In this document: one piece after another, positions 59,735 through 64,000 of the stretch
How the letters are laid out: each line of letters starts with the position of its first letter
How positions within the stretch are numbered: position 1 is the stretch's first letter
Assembly: GCA_018296165.2 (NCBI GenBank)
Contig: JACKQL020000103.1
Location: forward strand, 62,001-126,000
Source of the DNA: Termitomyces sp. T153
Taxonomy: Eukaryota; Basidiomycota; Agaricomycetes; Agaricales; Lyophyllaceae
Direction: 5' to 3'
DNA: 64,000 nucleotides
Translations under genes and position numbers: made by a program
Notes under the pieces: generated by a model
Told to the model about the DNA's origin: nothing
Database searches by the model: none
Seen by the model: only the letters and a program-made list of their open reading frames with translations

Positions 59735-60095
59735 CCTCAATATAGAGATTGAGATGATGGACACTCAGCAAACCCATAGAGTCACAGCTCTTCTGGACAG
59801 CAGAGCAACAGGACTGTTCCTGGACTTAGAGTTTGTCAAATGCCATGGCCTGACCACATAGTCCCTCTCCAAGCTCATTCCTGTCTACAACATTGACAAA
59901 ATGCCTAACAAAGCAGGCACCATCAGCTCCATGATTGATCTGGTTCTCCATTATCAGAACCATATAGAGCATGCTGTATTTGCCATCACTAGCTTAGGAA
60001 GGCAGGACATGATCCTTGGTTTCACATGGCTCTGGGAGCACAACCCCAAGGTCAATTGGACTAAAGGGGAGGTAACCATGAGTAGGTGCCCCTAG
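59735..60095 (+). pseudogene. Chromovirus protease, active site mutated
   Basis: Reads RVTALLDSRATGLFLDLEFV, where canonical D-S-G-A-T has become D-S-R-A-T, a likely inactivating change. Downstream are HAVFAITSLGRQDMILGFTW, matching the second conserved region ILG, and NPKVNWTKGEV at the end, followed by a stop. Confidence 0.78.
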
Positions 60096-60359
60096 AAGTG
60101 TTCTACCCATGCTGCAGAGGACAGGGTGGAGTGCTGGACCTGAATTCAGAAGCATGCAGCCATTTGCATATGTTATGCTAGCCCTCTCCCTTTTGCAGAT
60201 CTAGACCTCCTGGATCCCCTGCCTCTGGCATTCCCTTGTAGAGAGGCCCTCTACAAGGATGATTGGAGCAACAGCAGAGCTCCAGAGGAGGAGTGCAGAG
60301 GGGAGTTTGGTAGCATATGCAAGCCAGAGCTCCTAGACAAAGTGGTAGAAGTGGAGGAT

Positions 60360-61310
60360 TAAATCTATGCTACCACCATACACCTGCTGCTCTCTGTTGC
60401 AGAGATTCAGGCTAGCCAGACCACATTTCAATGGCTGGCCCAGGCATTTGCTGCTAATGCCATGCCTTGAGAGTTCTGAGATGTGGTACTCTCCTATCTT
60501 CATGTGTTCAAGAATGTGTTCACCAAAGCTTTGTTTGACTTGCTTCTGGAGCACAAGAGGTGGGACCATGCCATCAAAGTGCTACCAGACTTGGCACCCT
60601 CTAGCTGTAAGGTCTACCCACTTGTGCTCTGGGAACAGGATGAGCATGATGCATTCCTGCAGGAGAACTTAGACTCCAGTCACTTCTGCCCATCCAAGTC
60701 CCTAATGGCTTCTCCAGTCTTCTTCATCAAAAAGAAGGATGGCTCCCTCCAACTGGTCCAGGACTACTGGGTACTTAATGCCATAATAGTGAAGAACCAT
60801 TACCCTCTCCTTCTCATCTTCAAGCTTATCAACAACCTCTGGGATGCGCAATACTTCACTAAGCTGGATGTCTAGTGGAGTTACAATAACATGTGCATTC
60901 AGGAGGGAGATGAGTGGAAGGCTGCCTTCCAGACCAACTGGGGATTGTTTGAGCCACTTGTTATGTTCTTTGGACTCACCAATAGCTCTGTCACCTTTCA
61001 GACCATAATAAATGACATCTTCTAGGACCTCATAGCAGAGGGTGTAGTATGTGTGTACCTTGATGACATTCTCATCTATATCAAAATGCTGGAGGAACAC
61101 TGTTGGATCACTTGCCTTGTCCTGGAACTCCTCTGCCAGCATCAGCTCTACCTTAAGCTAGAGAAGTGCAAGTTCAAACAAACCTGGATCAAGTACCTGA
61201 GTCTGATTATATCACATAGAACCATGGAGAAGGACCCAGTGAAGTAGCAGGTGTGGTGGAGTGGCTGGAGCCCCAGAACAAGAAGGAGGTGCAGGTGTTC
61301 CTTAGTTTTG
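60360..61310 (+). pseudogene. Chromovirus reverse transcriptase
   Basis: The RT leader VLSYLHVFKNVFTKALFDLL is followed by KVYPL, SKSLMASPVFFIKKKDGSLQLVQDYW, LNAIIVKNHYPL, then VCVYLDDILIY with intact catalytic YLDD. Several TGA/TAG codons interrupt it, at sites where Arg (CGA) or Gln (CAG) codons are usual, consistent with C-to-T decay. The RT is inactive. Confidence 0.82.
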
Positions 61311-61900
61311 CAAACTTCTACTAGAAATTCATCCAGGACTTTTCACACCACACCTGTCCACTATTTGACCTCATGAGAAAGGATGTTCTGTGGAGTTGGG
61401 GACCTTTAGAGCAGATGGCCTTTGACACTCTTAAGTGTGCTATGACCTCCAGACCTGACCTCCTCTTCTTGGACAACAATTCTCCCTTTTGGGTGGAGGC
61501 TGACAGCTCTGACTTTGCCACTGGAGCCATGCTCTCATAGCAATCTCTGGAGGATGGAAAGTGGAATCTGGTGGCCTTTTACTCCAAGAGCCTGAATGCA
61601 GTGGAGCAGAACTACAAGATCCATGACAAAGAGATGCTAGCCATCATCTGGTTGTTTGAGGAGTGGTGGCACTTCCTAGAGGGCATGCAGCACAAGTTTA
61701 AGGTCTGGACAGATCATAAGAACCTGGAATACTTCTGGATGGCTAAGAAGCTCAATCACTAACAGGCCAGTGGTCTCTCTACCTCACTAACTTCAACTTC
61801 TCTTTGCATTACAAGCTTGGCCAGAGCATGGGGAAACCAGATGCCCTGTCCTGGAGAGTGGACTATGGCATGGAAAAAGGGGATAACAGCAATATTGTGC
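61311..61900 (+). pseudogene. Chromovirus RNase H
   Basis: Contains EADSSDFATGAML, LVAFYSKSLNAVEQNYKIHDKEM, IIWLFEEWWHFLEGMQHKFK and VWTDHKNLEYFWMAKKLN, the Ty3 RNase H order, ended by stops and shifts. It shows the uninterrupted form of the sequence that is split at 40395/42401. Confidence 0.8.
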
Positions 61901-62363
61901 TCCTCCATCCTGAATTGTTTGCAATCTGAGCCATGGAGAATCTTTCTGTCAAGGGAGCAGAAGCAGACATTCTCTGGAACATACAGTAGGGTAATTGGGA
62001 TGGCCAGCAGGAGGAGCTGGTGGCACAAGCTGCTCAGACACTGAAGTCAGGGCATACCACTGGTGCCAAGGTGGTCCATGCTGACAAATGGGCCCTCCAA
62101 GATGGAATCCTGACTTTCTGAGACTGTATCTACATCCCCAATGTTCTGGAGTTCCATTTGAGGATTGTGGAGCAACACCATGACTCCTGCATTGCAGGGC
62201 ACCCTGGACAGTGGAAGACACTGGAGCTAGTATTGCAGAACTACTAGTGGCCCCAGATGTCCTGGTATATTGGGTCCTACACTAGTACCTGCAATCTCTG
62301 CCTCTGGACCAAGCCCCAGCACCAACTCCCCTATAGACAGTTACACCTACTACCCATGCCTGT
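61901..62363 (+). pseudogene. Chromovirus integrase zinc-binding region
   Basis: Text reads VEQHHDSCIAGHPGQWKTLELVLQNY and, further on, TSTCNLC, giving the HHCC zinc finger. It runs to LLPMP at 62360, where a solo LTR interrupts it; integrase continues at 63398. Confidence 0.78.
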
Positions 62364-63397
62364 TGATGTGCTCCTATGCCACCTAGTGCCATGCAGGAAA
62401 CCTAAAAAGAGAACCCAACACTAGTCACTAGATAGGGTAGCTGGCAGTAGGAAGTTAATAGTTGAGGGTGAGTCTGTAACTATCCCAGAGAATGAGAGTG
62501 AGTGCTGTGTTGAAAGGTGAAGTTGAAATGGTCACTTTGCCAAAACAAAGCAAACTCTTAATAGTGGTAGAGGAGTTAGGAAGGAGAATAAAAAAGGGGA
62601 AGATGGTAATAAGGAGACTGAACAAGGGACAAATGTAAACTAGTCACTAGCCACAGTTGCTAGTGTTGCTAAGTCAAGATAATACAAGGGGCACCTGCAG
62701 TTAGTACCACACTAGATTGGAGTCAAAGTTGGTAAGACTTGTTGCTAAGTCATTGTCAACAGCAAGTGAGGAAATAGAGTAAAGGTAGACATAAAGTGTA
62801 ATCTCAAGCTGGTAGGCTTAGAGATGTATGGATTTGATTTGAGGGGAGTTAATTGTATGTTGTTGGTGTCTATATACAGGCAGTATTTATACTGTTCAAA
62901 GGTATAGTATGGGAAAGTAAGCAAATAGTTGCCACTAGCAATGGTGTCTGCCAAGATGTTTATGGTTCATATGAGCCATCAATCTGTAACTAAGTGAAAA
63001 TTATAAGTGAAGTCTCTAAAGAATAGATGCCATTCAAGTATGTTAGTAAGCTTGATAAGAGAAATGATAAGTAAAAAAAGGTACACATTTGGCAATATGT
63101 CCATATATGGGGGAGGAAAGCTGTTTTGTCACCAATGAGTTGCTAGAGTCACTAATAATCATTGCTAGGAAAGGTCTTGGCCTTACTGTTCTAGACCCAA
63201 GGTCCAGGCTCCATGTGATATTTCTTGTGATTGATGAGTCTCATGGTTGCTAAGGTTCTATGTGAGGGCTATGTTGGTCCAGACCTTGAGCTAGGCCCCA
63301 TGTGCTGAGTATTGTGGCTTGTGCCAAATTAAAATAGTCAGCTGCTGCTAAGTCTGAAATGCCAAAAATGGTGCTCAGCAACAACTGGGTCTTATCA
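62364..63397 (-). mobile_element. Solo LTR of the TGATG...CATCA family in a chromovirus integrase
   Basis: Plus-strand edges TGATGTGCTCCTATG and CTTATCA. It matches 8823-9886 throughout; orientation is minus relative to the LTR at 45549. When removed, the integrase frame reads PMP...[17 protein letters not shown] with the spacing seen in the copy at 43740. The flanks are CTGT and CTGC, a probable decayed target duplication of about 4-5 bp. Confidence 0.8.
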
Positions 63398-64000
63398 CTG
63401 CAGAATGATGGAGTGTGGCATCCATGGACTTCATTGTAGAGCTCCCTGATGCCCATGGTTATGATGCAATCATGGTGGTAGTAGACCTATACAGCAAGTG
63501 AGTGCACTTCATTCTGACCCACACCACCTGCTCTGCTATGGATGCTGCAAACCTGTACTGGAGGAATGTCTGGAAGCTCCATAGCTTCTTCAACACCTAT
63601 GTCTCAGATCAGGGACCACAATTTGTGGCAGAGTTCACTTGGGAGCTCTACTAACTGCTTGGAGTAAAGCTCCACACCACTACCACCTACCACCCACAGT
63701 CTGATGGCCAGACAGATTGTGTAAACCAGGAATTGGAGTAGTATCTTTGCCTCTTTTGCAATGAGCACTAAGATAACTGGAACAAACTCCTCCCTGATGC
63801 CAAATTCCAATACAACAACCACATTCATGCATCCACCCAGTTTTTCCCATTCTTCCTTGACATAGGATGGCATCCACACATGGGTTTTGAACCCTAAGCT
63901 TGGCCCTCAGAGTATGAGGCAGTAAATAAATTTATGGACCAGATGAAGAGGTCACAGGAGGAGGCCTGGGCAGCACTGGCAAAGGCAAAGGATGACATGG
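63398..64000 (+). pseudogene. Chromovirus integrase catalytic core, runs off the window
   Basis: [30 protein letters not shown] holds the first catalytic aspartate; NTYVSDQGPQFVAEF the second; TTTYHPQSDGQTDCVNQELE the region with the glutamate. Stops (TGA, TAG) replace expected Arg and Gln codons. The element continues beyond the window edge. Confidence 0.82.

Overview
The window is fungal nuclear DNA from an agaricomycete (mushroom-forming basidiomycete). Evidence: spliced genes with 40-60 bp GT-AG introns, fungal-specific membrane families (DUF6533- and DUF6534-like), OTT_1508-type deaminases, a fungal NLR with a HeLo-like N-terminus, an intron-containing tRNA-Tyr, and Ty3 retrotransposons of the kind common in mushrooms. 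I cannot name the species; the repeat load would fit a transposon-rich ectomycorrhizal genome, but that is a guess.

Layout. 1-3480 is CpG-poor repeat DNA with a solo LTR bounded by a perfect 5-bp duplication. 3495-8200 is a small gene island with two divergent deaminase paralogues sharing a duplicated promoter. 8508-12362 is the 5' part of a Ty3 element whose LTR was split by another solo LTR. 13170-38284 is the main gene-rich block: a membrane protein, two charged membrane-anchored proteins, tRNA-Tyr, a broken ankyrin gene, an NLR, O-acetylhomoserine sulfhydrylase, two Ser-rich paralogues, a DUF6533 protein, an ornithine cyclodeaminase/mu-crystallin protein and a DUF6534 protein. 39233-64000 is almost entirely nested, decayed retrotransposons: LINE RNase H, chromovirus fragments, a second Ty3 lineage whose LTR termini are TGATG...CATCA, a Copia element, solo LTRs, a hAT-like insertion and a gag duplication.

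The repeat blocks are nearly free of CpG while the gene block is not, consistent with cytosine methylation and decay of mobile DNA. One striking exception is a 357-bp CpG-containing block inside a Copia LTR (49663-50019) that resembles mitochondrial large-subunit rRNA, i.e. a nuclear mitochondrial insertion. Target-site duplications allow the relative order of several insertions to be read directly.

The genes do not form an obvious single pathway. The sulfhydrylase is housekeeping sulfur metabolism; the NLR, deaminases and ankyrin remnant are families linked to fungal self/non-self or genome conflict. All exon structures were inferred by hand from splice signals and reading-frame continuity; no database search was made.
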